Shown here: piece after piece, positions 6,857 through 15,441 of the stretch
Position numbering within the stretch: position 1 is the first letter of the stretch
How the letters are laid out: every line of letters starts with the position of its first letter
Assembly: GCA_023229505.1 (NCBI GenBank)
Contig: JALNZD010000042.1
Coordinates: forward strand, 1-35,227
Length of the DNA: 35,227 nucleotides
Source: Bacteroidales bacterium
GTDB taxonomy: Bacteria; Bacteroidota; Bacteroidia; Bacteroidales; JAGOPY01
Direction: 5' to 3'
Notes under the pieces: model-generated
Told to the model about the DNA's origin: nothing
What the model saw: the letters and a program-made list of their open reading frames with translations, nothing else
Database searches by the model: none
Position numbers and translations under genes: made by a program

Positions 6857-7279
6857 TTATAAAATCTTTTTATTGAGAATCAGAACATTGCAGTCACCTA
6901 TCCGGTGATATTCGACCTGGTCCATCAACTGACGTACAAAAAAGACACCCAGCCCACCAATCTTTCGTTCGCTTACCGGTTTATCCAGATCATCAGGCGG
7001 GGGAACTTTCAGCGGATTAAATTCTATGCCATGATCTGTCACACGCATTTTCAATTCTCCCTGCCCGAATGATAGTTCTACCAGTATATTCTCTTCAGCC
7101 AGGCTATTATTAAAACCGTACAGTATAATATTGGAAACCACCTCTTCGGCCACCAGGTTCAGGTGGAAAAGCAGGTCATTGCTGAAGCCCCATTCCGCTG
7201 CCGCTTCTTCTAAAAAAGCAGTCAGACGTCCCAGTTCACGGAGATCATTTTGGATGGATATTTCATGTTTCAGCATCAT
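6857..7279 (-). CDS. Anti-sigma regulatory factor, RsbW-like serine kinase
   Basis: This 140-residue GHKL ATPase domain protein shows NLVAEEVVSNIILYGF as the N-box (catalytic Glu and metal-binding Asn), VTDHGIEFNPL as the G1 box with the adenine-contacting Asp, and GGLGVFFVRQL as the G2 box. Proteins of this kind bind a sigma factor or other target and phosphorylate a STAS antagonist, which is the next gene. Alternative ATG starts are at 7279 and 7276. The 26 bp upstream separate it from the stop of a phosphatase stub, so the original operon order was probably phosphatase, kinase, STAS, cyclase. No sigma factor is in the window. Confidence 0.9.
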   Translation of the reverse strand: MMLKHEISIQNDLRELGRLTAFLEEAAAEWGFSNDLLFHLNLVAEEVVSNIILYGFNNSLAEENILVELSFGQGELKMRVTDHGIEFNPLKVPPPDDLDKPVSERKIGGLGVFFVRQLMDQVEYHRIGDCNVLILNKKIL

Positions 7280-7305
7280 CAGAAGGATCCGTTTAACAGG
7301 TTTTA

Positions 7306-7464
7306 TTATTTGTAAGACAATGCTAAGATAGTAATATCATCTGATTGTTCGGCGTCTTTGGTGAATTCAGCCATATTTTCCAGGATACACGGGTAATTAT
7401 GTCCCGCATTGCAATATGCAATATGATTAAATACAGTTGAAATAAATAGTTGTTCTTTGGTTTG
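7306..7464 (-). pseudogene. C-terminal remnant of a PP2C/SpoIIE-type phosphatase
   Basis: Translation of the minus strand gives about 52 residues after two in-frame stops (the nearer TAA at 7465-7467). They include QLFISTVF, then YCNAGHNYP, then FTKDAEQSDDITILALSYK before tandem stops at 7303-7308. AGHNxP and QSDDITIL are strand and metal-loop motifs of RsbU/SpoIIE phosphatases, normally about 60-70 residues apart. Here they are only about 15 apart, so an internal piece is deleted as well as the whole N-terminal part. The position, directly upstream of the kinase-STAS pair, is exactly where the partner phosphatase is expected. Another frame of the same DNA is open longer but has no family resemblance. 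Confidence 0.75.
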
Positions 7465-7497
7465 TTATCTTTAGACAAATATAACAAAGTAGGCTGA

Positions 7498-7623
7498 ATG
7501 ATAACCAAAATATTTCTGCTGCAATTACTATTAACATTCCTTATCGGAAGCTGCTGGATATACTTCACTGTTCTTGCCGGACAAGGTTCAAGGGATTCTA
7601 TTATCTACATTTCAGGATCTTGA
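7498..7623 (+). pseudogene. Possible eroded start of a secreted protein gene
   Basis: An ATG at 7498 opens a 41-residue frame with a signal-peptide-like start (MITKIFLLQLLLTFLIG), followed by AGQGSRDSII and a TGA. In another frame the same DNA continues as STFQDLENPDIFSSLQFNK, which would join after a frameshift and looks like the linker that follows the signal peptide of TPR sensor proteins. The downstream DNA is occupied by the 3' end of the convergent T9SS gene. Support is weak. Confidence 0.25.
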
Positions 7624-7652
7624 GAACCCCGACATATTCTCCAGCCTGCAAT

Positions 7653-10493
7653 TCAATAAAATATATCCTTTAAAATCTTCATAACCATTTGTTGATCTCC
7701 AGACCGGATTTCAAGAAGATATAACGCTGGTGTAAGGTTGGTGGCTTCAAGGTCAAGTTTATGTAATCCGGCTTGTTGTTTGCCATTAAAAACAGTCAGG
7801 ATTTTCTTTCCGGAAATATCTGTAACTTGAATGTATACATTACCGTCCTTCATAAGCACATATTCTATGGTGGTTTTATCCCGGAAGGGATTGGGGTAAT
7901 TTCTGACAGATGAAATCAGGTCACTGGTTTCTTTGATTTCAGCGGTCGGGTCGTAATAAACACTGTATATTCCGTTACCATGAGTGGCAATAGCCACAAA
8001 ACCGTCCGATTCCCGTGCATCGATCATATCGACCATCACATTTCCAATGGTTTGCGCACCTTCTTTCGACCAAACGGTTGAATCACCATTCAGCCATGTC
8101 GTGTTGAATAATCCTACACTTGTTCCTGCATAATAAACCTGATTCCCGCTGTTGTCAAGGGTTTTCACCCATCTGACGGAAGGTCCGGCTCCTGCCCCAT
8201 CAGGATTTTCTTCCAGGTTTCCTCCTTGATGCGACCAGGTCATCCCGCCGTCATCAGAATAAAAAATACTCTTTATCCCATAATTTGAAAAAACGGCAAA
8301 GATCTTATCCGCATTTGCCTGGTTGACATCTATACAAGCCACATAGGCATTCACCGGAAAATCAAGGGAAGTGATTTCAACGGGGGTAGGATTACCTGAA
8401 TTGGCGCCATCCAGACGGTAAACATGGCCGTTGTCCGTACCATAATATAGCCGGTTGGCAGGAGTTTTTGAAATGGTCAGGGCACTGATCTCGACCGATT
8501 CACTAAGGTTGATATTAGACAGATTGGTCCACCCGACATTTCTGAGGGAAGTATCCATAGAAGCTGCTTTCATGTTGTCTTTCCGCCAGATACCGTTGAT
8601 GGTGGGCAGATAAAATGTCTCGTTATTATTCGGGTCGAGGATGAAATTGCAGTAGAATGAGAAAATCGGGTTCGATCCAATGATGGGATTATAAAAACTA
8701 AGCAAAGTATCCGGAGTCTGGTAGTAAATGTCTTTGGTATGCAATCCTTCGTCGAACCGGGTAGTCCAGATATTACCGCTATATGCTGCGACAATGGCAT
8801 AATCATGATAATCGGCCACTTTACAGGAGAATCCATCATAATACAAATCCACGCTGAACCACCAATCGCCTGGATCATCCGTGGGGGAATAATACCAGCA
8901 ATTATCCTGAAGTCCTCCCAGCACAATGTTATCTCCTTCACCTGCCTGGTCTACCGATACGGAATAGAACTGCGTACTGACCAGGTTTTGGTTCATCCTG
9001 TTCCAATAAATATTTTCCGCCATAATATCCTCTGTTCTCAAAATCCCTCCGTCGCATGCCGCATAAAAGACTTCCGGGTTGGAAGGCAGGAAGGTAAAGC
9101 CATGCTGGTCGGGATGCAGCATGTGAAGGGAATCCATATCATACGGATCGCCACCGATCCAGGTGGTCTGCAGACTGTCGGCAAAGCCGTTGTCCGACCG
9201 GAAAGCGCTCATCCCTCCAATGATGACGACATTCTCATCATCCGGTTTGACTGCAAGCGTGAATGTATATCCGCCATAGGAGATCAATGCATTGGGATAG
9301 CTCAGAAAATCACCTTTTCCATGCCCGTACATGAATTCTGTCCGGTTTTCCCAGGCGCCTTGCCTTCCACTGCTCCCATCGGTATATTTCCAGAAGGTGT
9401 TATCCGAATTGAACACTCCATTGTAAGGAACCAGGACAGAAGAAGGGTATTCTGTCATCAGATACAACACATTCTGGTCGGAAGGTGCAAGGGCTATTTT
9501 CATCACCCTGGTATCGACAGGAAAATCGTCCGGGGTGATATTGGTCCAGTTCAGGCCGTCTTCCGACCTCCAGAATCCGGCTTTGCCGGGCCGCATGTTT
9601 GAGCTGGTATAGGAGCTTAAAGCAGCATATAAAATTCCTTCAGAAGTAATGGCCACATCAGTGCAGAACGACTTATTAGCCAGATCGCCCAGTGCAATAG
9701 CCCAGGTATTTCCGCCGTCTTCGGACCGCATTATGGCGCCATAACAGGCGGCATAGACAATATCCTTATCTACCCTGACCGGGTCGGTCACTATTCTCCA
9801 GACTCCCTGGAAGACTTCGCTCAGGGTCCCGGGATTCCCTCCCAGCGTATAGGGAAGTGGCTCCCAGGTGTTTCCGTTGTCAGTTGTTTTAAAAATGCCA
9901 TTACCAATTCCGATAGTACGGACCTTGGTGCTCACATTCCGGTCTGTCGTACTGAGCAGCTCTCCGGTACCATAATACCAGATGTTGGTTTTACCGGGGC
10001 GGGTATCCTGGGCTATGCATGTGGCGCTTTGTTCCACATCGGGGGGAGTTGCTTTTGCCCAGGATTGTCCGCCATCGGCCGACTGCCACATGCCACCAGA
10101 AGCACTTCCGGCAAACACATGACTTTCATCTTCAACATCAAAAGCCAGGCATAGCATCCGGCCTCCCACATTAAAAGGCCCGCGATGTTCCCAATTCTGG
10201 CTTCGGTTTCCTGAACCTGATTCCGGAAGGGAAGAAGCATATTCCAATTCCAGCGCCCGGATATTCGCAGGAATTGCGTCAGATTCAGGGTTTCGGGTTT
10301 TTTTGAATTCAAACTCAGCGTTATAAAAGGCAAATTCACCACGGGATAACCTTTCGGTCAACTTACCTTCTTGAACCGAACCAACGATTTTTTCTTTGTT
10401 TATTGGTTTTTGGATCAAAAAAATGATCAATCCAATGAGGAGCAAGAATAAACTCCACTGTAAAAGTTTCATTAATTTTTCCATATGATTCAT
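7653..10493 (-). CDS. Large Asp-box (BNR/sortilin-like) protein with T9SS sorting domain
   Basis: This 946-residue protein has a hydrophobic N-terminal segment (about residues 10-28: LQWSLFLLLIGLIIF) acting as signal or anchor. A beta-propeller region with several Asp-box motifs of the type S-x-D-G-G-x-T-W follows (SADGGQSW, TTDNGNTW, SEDGGNTW, SEDGLNW, SDDGGMTW). It ends in a type A T9SS sorting domain of about 80 residues (NYPNPF..., ISGKKI, LTPALYLLEI). Such proteins resemble VPS10/sortilin-like or xyloglucanase-type propellers, but no catalytic pair could be assigned. It would be exported by the Sec system and then passed across the outer membrane by T9SS. It lies 14 bp downstream of a small secreted-protein gene and is probably in its operon. 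Confidence 0.88.
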   Translation of the reverse strand: MNHMEKLMKLLQWSLFLLLIGLIIFLIQKPINKEKIVGSVQEGKLTERLSRGEFAFYNAEFEFKKTRNPESDAIPANIRALELEYASSLPESGSGNRSQNWEHRGPFNVGGRMLCLAFDVEDESHVFAGSASGGMWQSADGGQSWAKATPPDVEQSATCIAQDTRPGKTNIWYYGTGELLSTTDRNVSTKVRTIGIGNGIFKTTDNGNTWEPLPYTLGGNPGTLSEVFQGVWRIVTDPVRVDKDIVYAACYGAIMRSEDGGNTWAIALGDLANKSFCTDVAITSEGILYAALSSYTSSNMRPGKAGFWRSEDGLNWTNITPDDFPVDTRVMKIALAPSDQNVLYLMTEYPSSVLVPYNGVFNSDNTFWKYTDGSSGRQGAWENRTEFMYGHGKGDFLSYPNALISYGGYTFTLAVKPDDENVVIIGGMSAFRSDNGFADSLQTTWIGGDPYDMDSLHMLHPDQHGFTFLPSNPEVFYAACDGGILRTEDIMAENIYWNRMNQNLVSTQFYSVSVDQAGEGDNIVLGGLQDNCWYYSPTDDPGDWWFSVDLYYDGFSCKVADYHDYAIVAAYSGNIWTTRFDEGLHTKDIYYQTPDTLLSFYNPIIGSNPIFSFYCNFILDPNNNETFYLPTINGIWRKDNMKAASMDTSLRNVGWTNLSNINLSESVEISALTISKTPANRLYYGTDNGHVYRLDGANSGNPTPVEITSLDFPVNAYVACIDVNQANADKIFAVFSNYGIKSIFYSDDGGMTWSHQGGNLEENPDGAGAGPSVRWVKTLDNSGNQVYYAGTSVGLFNTTWLNGDSTVWSKEGAQTIGNVMVDMIDARESDGFVAIATHGNGIYSVYYDPTAEIKETSDLISSVRNYPNPFRDKTTIEYVLMKDGNVYIQVTDISGKKILTVFNGKQQAGLHKLDLEATNLTPALYLLEIRSGDQQMVMKILKDIFY

Positions 10494-10507
10494 TTTTTTA
10501 TTTGTCT

Positions 10508-10828
10508 TTATCTGCCGACAACCAGTTTGATTGAGCCGGCCGTATCCATTTTAACGTAGGCATTTCCCACCTGGTTACTGTCGGCATCGATAAACCGGAA
10601 CATCACTTTGGATGTTTGTGCCGGCAAATCTGAGGCTGTAAATTTATTTTGTTGCTGCGTACCCAGGACATATGGCCCAAAACCGTTTACCGCAGTCAGG
10701 CTGATCTGAGGAATATAGTTGGAATTACCTGTAAGTTGCCCGGTTGCCAGGCCGGCGATGATCATAAAACATGTCAGAAAGATGGATTTAAGCTTCATGT
10801 TTTTAAAAAGAAGATTAAGTTCTTTCAT
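10508..10828 (-). CDS. Small secreted protein, possibly a truncated larger gene
   Basis: The 106-residue frame has its probable true start at Met11 (ATG 10796-10798), giving a clear signal peptide (MKLKSIFLTCFMIIAGLATG). The mature part of about 75 residues contains YIPQISLTAVNGFGPYVLG and ends KMDTAGSIKLVVGR. I do not recognise a defined domain. The style is that of the first strands of much longer Bacteroidota surface proteins, so this may be the surviving 5' part of a large gene. The stop is clean and the next gene starts 14 bp on, so it could also be a genuine small exported protein co-expressed with the 946-residue Asp-box protein. Confidence 0.6.
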   Translation of the reverse strand: MKELNLLFKNMKLKSIFLTCFMIIAGLATGQLTGNSNYIPQISLTAVNGFGPYVLGTQQQNKFTASDLPAQTSKVMFRFIDADSNQVGNAYVKMDTAGSIKLVVGR

Positions 10829-10839
10829 TTTGTTTAGGA

Positions 10840-11013
10840 CTAATAGTTAAAGATTTGGCCATTATTTCTTTTTTCATCCTTAGAGGAACCAGGAATTATT
10901 CTCGACATCTTTTTCAGGGCTGATTTTTTCCTTTTTATCTGCTTAAGCAATTCATCAAGTTTCTCTTCGACATCTGCCTGATCAATTTTTTTATGTCCTA
11001 CTTTATTTTTCAT
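10840..11013 (-). CDS. Small basic coiled-coil protein (57 residues)
   Basis: An ATG at 11011-11013 opens a 57-residue frame ending in TAG (10840-10842). The composition is strongly Lys-rich, with a helical stretch VEEKLDELLKQIKRKKSALK (residues 15-34) of heptad character and a polar tail. It lies 11 bp upstream of the small secreted-protein gene on the same strand, so it is probably the first gene of that operon. No family is recognised. The consistent charged-helix composition and the operon spacing argue for a real gene. The 145 bp upstream, up to the regulator at 11159, show no further features. Confidence 0.45.
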   Translation of the reverse strand: MKNKVGHKKIDQADVEEKLDELLKQIKRKKSALKKMSRIIPGSSKDEKRNNGQIFNY

Positions 11014-11158
11014 CTTCAGAATAAGATTATAAATAAGATACTTACTGTCAAAACTCTCAGGATCATCTTAATGGATACGAAGTTAAGGAGATGACATAGG
11101 GCTTGTCAAATAAACCACTACGACATTTCTACGACATGTTTGATTTTACCTGAAAAAA

Positions 11159-13141
11159 TTAAAATCTCTGAAGAAAAGAACTTAGTTCTTCAGCCCCATC
11201 CAGCCTGAACTTTTTTCTTAATCTCAGCCGTGCAGCTTCAATAGCACGGATATTCTGGAAGGTTACCATGGAAATCTCCTTTGTGTTCATACCCAGCTTA
11301 ATCAGTGCACATAACCTCATCTCATTTGTTGTGAGGGTTGGGAATTTCTTTGTCAGGTTATTATAAAAACGTGTATGTACCTGTTGAAAGCGCATTTCAA
11401 ACTCACTCCAGGCCGGGTCAGTATCCAGGTGTTGGATGTTTCTGATGATGCCCATCAGGTTTTGGATACCTTGGTTATCTACATGAGAAGACAGGGATTT
11501 TAAATCGGTCAATAATTTGCTTATAAAGCTTAAGTTGCGGCTAAGAGCCAGTGCGCCGGATGCCAGTTCCTGGTTTTGATGATCTACTTTTTCAGCCAGC
11601 CGGGCCGCTTCTGATTCTGCAAGCAATTTTTTACCCAGGGAGGTTTTTCTGTATTGAATGATTAACAGAACGATTACCATGATAAGGATCAAAAAGCCTC
11701 CTATGACCATGTAAAGCGTCTTAATCCTGCGGTCTTTCAGTTCATTATCTTTTACAAGCAGTTCATTTTCCTGCTGCTTTTTCTCCGTTTCATATTTAGT
11801 TTCAAGTTCGGTGATTATCCTGGCTCTTTCGGCATTATAAATCGTATCCTTTACCTGGGTGTATTTTTGGTAATGATATAAAGCTTCTTTATTTTGATTA
11901 TGATTCTGAAGGATTTCCGACAAACCAAGGTGAGCATTCATCAGTACCTGTAATAAATTTATGCTGTCAGCCACTGAAATACAATCCCGGTAACATTTTA
12001 AAGCTTCATCGACATCCCCGTGTTCCTTATAAAAGTTTCCCAGGCTAAGCAATGAATGTGCAATGCCTTCTTTATATCCGATTTCCAGGCTGATATTCAT
12101 AAACTCCAAAAGCAGGTTTTTTGCTTCATCTAATTGACCTGTCGTGCTATAAATCAAGGCCATGTTATGTTTTGTTTTCGCCGATTGCAGCCTGTCCCCT
12201 ATCGCATCACTTATCTTCAGCGCCTTTTTATAATAAAACAGGGCGGAATCGAGAATATCTCTGCTTGAATAAATAGTGCCGATATTCGTCAATGCGGAAG
12301 GCAAATCAAGACTATCTCCTGCCAACTCATAATAAACCACTGCTTTCCTGTAAAACTCTAGCGCTTTTTCGTCATTGTCAAGGTCTCTGTAAATGGCACC
12401 AATATTATTATAACCAATGGCGAGGGCTTTTGTCCGGTCTGGGCTCAGAAGCTGTATGAATTCATGCAAGTATTGCAAAGCTTTATCATTGATCCCGAGC
12501 GACCAATAGGTCATACCTATCCGGTTCAGCAATTCCGAATATTCTCCGGGATTATTAATTTCCTTATAGATTTCAGAGGCCTTTTCATAGTATTCAAGAG
12601 CAGGAGCGTAATCACCCTTCTGGTAGCAAACAAGTCCAAGATTTATCAGGCAGTAAGCAAGCTGCTCCTGATCGCCGACTTCTTCAAACTGAGCTTCCGC
12701 TTGTAAAAGATAATTTTGTGCCTGTTTAAAGTCAGATGCCATCAAGTATGCCAAACCTATATTCTGGGACGTCTTGGCAACCTTCTCCCTATTCTCCAGT
12801 TTCTGATAATCCTGTAAACTTAATGTCAGGTAATGCGCGGCTTTCAGGTATTCACCTATGGAAAAATATCCCCGGCCGATGGATTCGAGCGCCTCAGCCT
12901 TCAAATTTTCATCATTTATTTGAAGGGCAAGGTCATAAGCTTGTTCCCCAAACATTATCCCACGTTTGGGATCAGTTGTGGAAAGCACGTATGACAATTC
13001 ATTGAGAATTTTGATTTTTGATTAACCCTCACTGACCCTCAACAAAGCCTGAAGACTGTCTGTTTGTGACTGTTTGCCGGCTAAAATAGTGAAAGGTGAA
13101 AGAATGTACAACGATAACAAAGAAAAGCAAATCAATTTCAA
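11159..13141 (-). pseudogene. TPR-transmembrane-LuxR-type regulator interrupted by an in-frame stop
   Basis: From a TTG at 13139-13141 the minus strand reads a signal peptide (MKLICFSLLSLYILSPFTI...) and then QTDSLQALLRVSEG. A TAA at 13022-13024 follows, and the same frame continues SKIKILNELSYVLSTTDPK without another stop to 11159. The downstream part contains about ten TPR units, a transmembrane helix (IGGFLILIMVIVLLIIQY, about 180 residues from the end), a coiled linker, and a C-terminal LuxR/GerE-like helix-turn-helix (LTTNEMRLCALIKLGMNTKE...). In this family the sequence runs unbroken across the stop position, so a single substitution (or sequence error) split the gene. The remainder, 11159-12997 from a TTG, would be a 612-residue protein lacking its export signal. 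Confidence 0.75.
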
Positions 13142-13172
13142 GGTATTTCTTTGGATTGCTCTCACTTATTTT

Positions 13173-13277
13173 TAGTCATTAAATAGTCATTGGTCATTAG
13201 TCATTGGTCATTGGTCATTAGGTTGTTTCTGTCCAACTGTCCAACTGTCCAACTGCGAACTGCGAACTGCCAACTGC
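13173..13277. repeat. GTCATTG and GTCCAACT/GCGAACT arrays ending at the nfnB stop codon
   Basis: GTCATTG/GTCATTA units (7 bp, about six copies, 13173-13220) are followed by CTGTCCAA (8 bp, three copies) passing into CTGCGAA and CTGCCAA (13228-13277). The array ends at base 13277, and the TAG of the nfnB-like gene (13278-13280, minus strand) follows with no gap. Confidence 0.8.
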
Positions 13278-15074
13278 CTACTTCCTCTTCTCCATGGCCG
13301 ACAACTTCTTATGCATTGCATTAGCAGCAGTCCTGCCGGCGCCCATAGCCTGGATGACGGTAGCGGAACCGGTCACGATGTCACCACCGGCATAGACAAA
13401 TTCTTTAGAAGTTTCCATGGTCTCGGGGTTGTACTCGATATATCCCCATTTGCTACGTTTCAGGTCGGGTGTTGTCTGGAAGATGACGGGGTTCGGGCCA
13501 TTCCCGACTGCCACAATCACCATGTCGCAATCCTGGATAAAGTTAGAGCCTTCGATGGGCACCGGCCGTCTTCTGCCGGATGGGTCGGGATCTCCCAGCT
13601 TCATGCGGATGCATTCCATGGCTTTCACCTTGTTGGAATCGGTGCCGATATATTTAACAGGATTGGTAAGTAGCTTAAAACTGATGCCCTCTTCTTCCGC
13701 ATGGTGCACTTCTTCGGCCCTGGCGGGGAGTTCATGCCGGGAGCGGCGGTAAACGATAGTCACCTCCTGGGCGCCGGTCCGTTGGGCCGTCCTGGCACAG
13801 TCCATGGCCACGTTCCCGCCTCCAACCACGATCACCTTGTTCCCTTTGGGCATAGGTGTGTCGTATTCCGGGAAACGGTAAGCCTTCATCAGGTTCATCC
13901 GGGTGAGGTATTCATTTGCTGAGAACACGTTGCCAAGACTTTCCCCTTTTACGCCCATGAAAACAGGCAGTCCGGCGCCAACACCGATAAATACCGCATC
14001 GAAATGCTCCAGCAATTCATCGATGGTATAAATATTTCCTATAACATGATTCAGTTCGAAACGGACACCCATCTGCTTCAGGTAGTCGATCTCAAACTGG
14101 ACAATGGCTTTTGGAAGACGGAACTCAGGGATGCCATAAGTCAACACACCGCCGAGTTCGTGCAGGGCTTCAAAAACCGTAACGCTGTAGCCAAGCTGGC
14201 GCATGTCGGCAGCAACGGTAAGGCCTCCCGGGCCGCTTCCGATCACTGCAATTTTTTTATGCTCATTCTTTGTAATAATCGGGACTTTGATCAGGTCCAT
14301 TTTGCGCTCAAAATCTGCGACGAATCTTTCGAGCCGGCCTATAGCAACCGGATCGTCTTTCACACCCATGATACATTTGGCTTCACACTGGCTCTCCTGC
14401 GGGCAAACCCTGCCACATATGGCCGGGAATACGTTTCTCTCCTTGATCTTTTTTGCCGCAGCATCAAACTGGCTTTCTGAAATCATAGCCACGAAAGCAG
14501 GGATATCGACATTCACCGGGCAGCCGGTAACGCATTGCGGGTTTTTGCATTGCAGGCACCGGCCGGCTTCCAGTAGGGCCAACTCAGATGTATAACCATA
14601 CGGAACTTCCTGGTGATTATGCACCCTGAGGGTCTGGTCCTGCTCCGGCATAACCTGGCGCGGTATCTTCAGCTTGATGTGACGCTCGTCCTTTTTTGTA
14701 AGGCCATGCCACTCGCAACCGTATTTGGTACAAATGAAAAACGGGATCAGTCGTGAGACTGCCGAGATGGTCACCTGGGCAACAGGTGAACCGCACTCTC
14801 CACATAGAATGTCTTGCTTGATCAGGCTGGTGTGGCATTGAGGGCAGATCAAATCTTCGAGAATATCCCCTTTTTCCAGCGGGATTGATGCTTCTACATC
14901 AAAAACATCAAGGTAAGGACTGAGAAACAAGTCGATCGTCTGACCTTTATAAACTGCCTTGTATTCCAGTTGCTTATGGCTCTTTTTATCTACGTTGAAG
15001 CTGTTCTGGCAGTGCGGGCAGTAAGTGTTTAAATAAGTCTTAAACTTTAAATACTTAACATCGAGATCGAGCAT
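13278..15074 (-). CDS. nfnB: NfnB/GltD-type flavoprotein with N-terminal zinc-ribbon module
   Basis: This 598-residue protein resembles the large subunit of NADH-dependent ferredoxin:NADP oxidoreductase (also called GltA or NADPH-dependent glutamate synthase small chain). The first 135 residues are an unusual zinc-ribbon module with Cys pairs 19/22, 77/80, 91/94 and 115/120. Next come two [4Fe-4S] ligand sets (C173, C176, C181, C185 and C220, C224, C230, C234), an FAD-binding GSGPGG (279-284), and an NADPH-binding VVGGGNVAMDCAR (416-428). The C-terminal AGGDIVTGSATVIQAMGAGR closes the flavin site. Typical family members are about 460 residues, so the extra length is the ribbon. The NfnA subunit is at 17125-17949, separated by an intruding T9SS gene. 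The homologous ribbon protein is at 18066-18932. Confidence 0.9.
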   Translation of the reverse strand: MLDLDVKYLKFKTYLNTYCPHCQNSFNVDKKSHKQLEYKAVYKGQTIDLFLSPYLDVFDVEASIPLEKGDILEDLICPQCHTSLIKQDILCGECGSPVAQVTISAVSRLIPFFICTKYGCEWHGLTKKDERHIKLKIPRQVMPEQDQTLRVHNHQEVPYGYTSELALLEAGRCLQCKNPQCVTGCPVNVDIPAFVAMISESQFDAAAKKIKERNVFPAICGRVCPQESQCEAKCIMGVKDDPVAIGRLERFVADFERKMDLIKVPIITKNEHKKIAVIGSGPGGLTVAADMRQLGYSVTVFEALHELGGVLTYGIPEFRLPKAIVQFEIDYLKQMGVRFELNHVIGNIYTIDELLEHFDAVFIGVGAGLPVFMGVKGESLGNVFSANEYLTRMNLMKAYRFPEYDTPMPKGNKVIVVGGGNVAMDCARTAQRTGAQEVTIVYRRSRHELPARAEEVHHAEEEGISFKLLTNPVKYIGTDSNKVKAMECIRMKLGDPDPSGRRRPVPIEGSNFIQDCDMVIVAVGNGPNPVIFQTTPDLKRSKWGYIEYNPETMETSKEFVYAGGDIVTGSATVIQAMGAGRTAANAMHKKLSAMEKRK

Positions 15075-15144
15075 AATTTGAAAAATTATGCGATAAAGTT
15101 ATCAATAAAAACATGAAAGCATAGCGATTTGGAATTTTCTATCC

Positions 15145-15441
15145 TCACTTTGCTATTATCAGTTTCCTGGCATCTGAAACTACATCATCAAGAGAAAGGA
15201 CGACAAAGTAAATTCCTATGGGCAAATCCAGATCACTGATCATTTCATGGTATTCCCCTTTTTCCATTACGCCTTTTTGGATTTCTGCCAGGGTTTGACC
15301 TGAGGGTGATAAGATTGATAAAATAACAAGGCCTTTTTTATCTAAACTATAATCAATAGTAAAATTTCCAGTGCTGGGATTCGGATGAATTGATGAAATT
15401 TTTCCTGGTGTAGTTTTTAAGGATTCATTGGTTTTATAGAA
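15145..15441 (-). pseudogene. Orphan T9SS type A sorting domain
   Basis: After a TAG at 15442-15444 an in-frame 98-residue stretch runs to a TGA at 15145-15147. It reads as a complete sorting domain: ISSIHPNPSTGNFTIDYSLD, then VILSILSPSGQTL, then LPIGIYFVVLSL and a final ARKLIIAK. There is no start codon near its beginning and no passenger domain. It begins where the preceding T9SS gene ends (overlapping by 8 bp in another frame). It is probably the tail of a second surface-protein gene left by a deletion or recombination at the conserved sorting-domain sequence. It is not expected to be expressed alone. Confidence 0.7.

Noticed and set aside
7323..7568. An 81-residue minus-strand frame upstream of the anti-sigma kinase
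   Set aside because: It is a longer but meaningless frame of the same DNA; the phosphatase motifs lie in the neighbouring frame at 7306-7464.
8739..9602. A 287-codon plus-strand frame inside the Asp-box protein gene
   Set aside because: It is antisense to a well supported coding region, with no domain, signal peptide or plausible composition.
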